From assembly GCA_002499945.1 (NCBI GenBank), contig DKYP01000092.1, forward strand, positions 1-7,700: a DNA stretch of 7,700 nucleotides. The letters run 5' to 3'. A program made the position numbers and the translations under genes. The DNA is from Lachnoclostridium sp. UBA7097. Its GTDB lineage: Bacteria; Bacillota; Clostridia; Lachnospirales; Lachnospiraceae. Under the pieces are notes generated by a model. It made no database searches, was not told the origin of the DNA, and worked only from the letters and a program-made list of their open reading frames with translations. Shown here piece after piece: positions 6,385 to 7,700 of the stretch; position 1 is the first letter of the stretch, and each line of letters begins with the position of its first letter.

Positions 6385-7332
6385 TTATGGAACTGCATAT
6401 GACCATGCTGCTTTTACCTGGTCTTGTATTTTTTTAAGATTCCAGTGTTTTTTTGACCTTGCAATACTGTTCGGGTCATTAACTGTAATTTTACCTTCAT
6501 CATCAATTCCTGTAAGTACAATGAAATGTCCCTGTTCAGTAAAATCTCCTGGACCCATGCTGCATATTACAGGTTTTCCTGCCTCAAGTGCTGCTTTTAT
6601 GGAATTTATTGTTATCTTGTCTGCACTAAGACCAAGGTCTTTAGCGCCATCTGACATCATTGCCCACGATGTGCCTGTATCCTGGCTGTAATAATTCTTA
6701 TCTATACAATATTCTGCCATATCAGAAGGCGACATTGATGTATTTTTCAAAAGCCCTGAATAAACCATAGACATACATGTAGGCCCGCAGCCGCTTATAG
6801 CAAGTATATCACTGCCATATTTAACATACCCCCACCTGCCATCCCACTGTTTCAAATCAGGTATATTTCCATCCGCAACTTCCTCTTCAGAAATTTCACC
6901 AGAAGATGCACTGTCATTCTTATGTTTTGGATAATTAAGTACAAAAGACAAAGTTTCCTGGTTATTTACAAAGAGGGTTAATATATTCTCAGGATACTGT
7001 GACAGGTTCATTAAAATATCTTCCGACTGCGGATAATCTTCCAGCAAAGATTCAAGCTGTTTATAAATCTTTTCATAACCTTCCGGTACAATTATCTCCG
7101 GTTTCTTTGTAGGGCTCTCCGTAGCTGCCGCCTTCTTATCTTTACTATTCTTACTGCTTAATATATAATTAACACCTGCACGCACAAGAAGGAACAGGCA
7201 TATAATTATAAGAATCCCAATTATTGCCACAAGTGCCCTCGCAAGCAGTACCTGCCTTCTTTTCTTACGTTGCCTTATCCTTTTTCTAAGATACCTTCTA
7301 TATTCGATTTCTTCATCTGTCAAATTTTCCAA
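6385..7332 (-). CDS. Membrane-anchored C39-like family cysteine peptidase
   Basis: A 315-residue protein with a very basic N-terminal stretch (12-32, rich in Arg/Lys) and one hydrophobic segment (about 33-51). It should be anchored as a type II membrane protein with its bulk outside. A short Lys/Ser/Thr-rich linker and a helical segment with paired YP motifs (LSQYPENILTLF, then LSFVLNYP) precede the catalytic part. The peptidase-like fold starts at LKQWDGRWGYVKYG (160-173). The candidate nucleophile is Cys182 in ISGCGPTCMSM, with His269 in QGHFIVLTG and Asp286 in VNDPN, so the triad appears intact. Related domains include bacteriocin-leader peptidases, but without an ABC transporter the substrate is unknown; cell-wall or protein cleavage at the surface is possible. 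It starts at TTG 7332 behind GGAGG; no ATG is close. It lies 53 bp after the small gene and probably shares its promoter. Confidence 0.88.
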   Translation of the reverse strand: MENLTDEEIEYRRYLRKRIRQRKKRRQVLLARALVAIIGILIIICLFLLVRAGVNYILSSKNSKDKKAAATESPTKKPEIIVPEGYEKIYKQLESLLEDYPQSEDILMNLSQYPENILTLFVNNQETLSFVLNYPKHKNDSASSGEISEEEVADGNIPDLKQWDGRWGYVKYGSDILAISGCGPTCMSMVYSGLLKNTSMSPSDMAEYCIDKNYYSQDTGTSWAMMSDGAKDLGLSADKITINSIKAALEAGKPVICSMGPGDFTEQGHFIVLTGIDDEGKITVNDPNSIARSKKHWNLKKIQDQVKAAWSYAVP

Positions 7333-7340
7333 ATCTATTT

Positions 7341-7345
7341 CCTCC
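7341..7345 (-). promoter_or_regulatory. Ribosome binding site fixing the TTG start of the peptidase
   Basis: GGAGG on the minus strand stands eight nt before TTG 7332. No ATG or GTG exists at suitable distance, and the TTG places the basic N-terminus and membrane segment where expected. Confidence 0.75.
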
Positions 7346-7385
7346 AGATAATCCCTTTACTATCCACAAGTTATAATAAAACAGG

Positions 7386-7559
7386 TTAACCACAATCAAG
7401 TTCCATAAGAATCCCCATAATACTGTCAAACTCATCAGATGTAAGTTTTCCGTCCTCAAATTCATCAGTCACCAGTTCCTCTATCTCATCCCACGCATAA
7501 CTGCTCTTTCCCTTTTCAAAAAGCTCAAGCTCTTTCTTCCACCTGCCAGCACTGTCCAT
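7386..7559 (-). CDS. Small acidic protein of unknown function (57 aa)
   Basis: This is a complete 57-codon frame from ATG 7559 to TAA, with a strong GGAGGGG site (7564-7570) four nt upstream and a near-consensus promoter behind it, so it is very likely translated. The protein begins MDSAGRWKKELELFEK and is strongly acidic, with no signal peptide or membrane segment. I do not recognise a named family. Residues 32-44 (DEFEDGKLTSDEF) resemble an EF-hand loop with Asp1, Asp5, Gly6, Leu8 and Glu12 followed by Phe, but position 3 is Phe rather than Asp/Asn. The same pattern, helix-Gly-x-Leu-Thr-x-x-Glu-Phe-helix, also resembles a SHOCT-type short helical hairpin. It lies 53 bp upstream of the peptidase gene and probably shares its transcript. 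Function is not inferred. Confidence 0.8.
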   Translation of the reverse strand: MDSAGRWKKELELFEKGKSSYAWDEIEELVTDEFEDGKLTSDEFDSIMGILMELDCG

Positions 7560-7563
7560 AATA

Positions 7564-7570
7564 CCCCTCC
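7564..7570 (-). promoter_or_regulatory. Ribosome binding site of the 57-aa gene
   Basis: GGAGGGG on the minus strand stands four nt before ATG 7559. It is the main evidence that the short frame is a real gene. Confidence 0.8.
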
Positions 7571-7594
7571 ATAGTGTTTTTATTACTTATTTAT

Positions 7595-7623
7595 ATAATA
7601 AACAACCATATTTTATATGTCAA
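7595..7623 (-). promoter_or_regulatory. Near-consensus sigma-A promoter for the small gene and peptidase
   Basis: On the minus strand there is a perfect -35 TTGACA (7618-7623), a 17-bp spacer and a -10 TATTAT (7595-7600). Transcription should start near 7588, about 30 nt before the ATG of the small gene. It is the strongest promoter match in the window. Confidence 0.8.
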
Positions 7624-7642
7624 TATTATTCAGGAATTTAAG

Positions 7643-7672
7643 TTGCTTGTTCATATGTAATTATGCTATACT
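7643..7672 (+). promoter_or_regulatory. Possible divergent plus-strand promoter at the window edge
   Basis: On the plus strand TTGCTT (7643-7648) and TATACT (7667-7672) are 18 bp apart, with TG one base before the -10 (extended -10 form). It points out of the window toward a gene that is not visible. An ATG at 7687 follows without a ribosome binding site, so I do not call a coding sequence there. Confidence 0.4.
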
Positions 7673-7700
7673 ATCAGAAATACAAAATGAAAATTACCGG

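Noticed and set aside
1..7700. CRISPR array, tRNA, rRNA or T-box leader
   Set aside because: No regularly spaced repeats, tRNA cloverleaf or T-box sequence was seen on either strand by reading.

Overview
The window looks like chromosomal DNA of a low-GC anaerobic Firmicute, most likely a Lachnospiraceae-type clostridium. The basis is AT-rich sequence with strong GGAGG ribosome binding sites, a long bifunctional-type Rel followed by a glyoxalase-II-like MBL hydrolase and HemZ (an arrangement I recall from clostridia), and a C39-like membrane peptidase of a kind common in gut Lachnospiraceae. The genus cannot be read from this sequence. All recognisable genes lie on the minus strand, so transcription runs from high to low coordinates.

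Right end (about 7700 to 6385): a near-consensus sigma-A promoter drives a 57-codon acidic protein of unknown function. It is followed by a membrane-anchored C39-family cysteine peptidase-like protein that starts at TTG behind a good ribosome binding site. A possible divergent plus-strand promoter sits at the window edge.

Centre (6384 to 1012): a second sigma-A promoter and a leader of about 75 nt precede relA/spoT. Then come an MBL-fold hydrolase, the radical-SAM protein HemZ and a stand-alone HD-GYP domain protein. The spacings are short (55 and 24 bp), and the HD-GYP start overlaps the hemZ end, so these four are probably one operon. It combines (p)ppGpp metabolism, a thioester-hydrolase-type enzyme, a HemN/HemW-like radical SAM enzyme and a putative cyclic-dinucleotide phosphodiesterase.

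Left end (1011 to 1): immediately after the HD-GYP stop there is another well-formed promoter and a perfect AAGGAGGG ribosome binding site with no start codon at the proper distance. Instead the DNA passes into an AT-rich stretch with an inverted repeat and then a tnpB gene (IS200/IS605 superfamily, RNA-guided nuclease family) that runs off the left edge. The simplest reading is that a tnpB-type element inserted between a host gene's ribosome binding site and its coding sequence.

No rRNA, tRNA, CRISPR array or clearly new multi-gene system is visible. The most notable points are the orphan promoter and ribosome binding site at the tnpB element junction, the HD-GYP gene coupled to the rel operon, and the small EF-hand/SHOCT-like protein paired with the peptidase. 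There is no gene-free stretch longer than about 170 bp.
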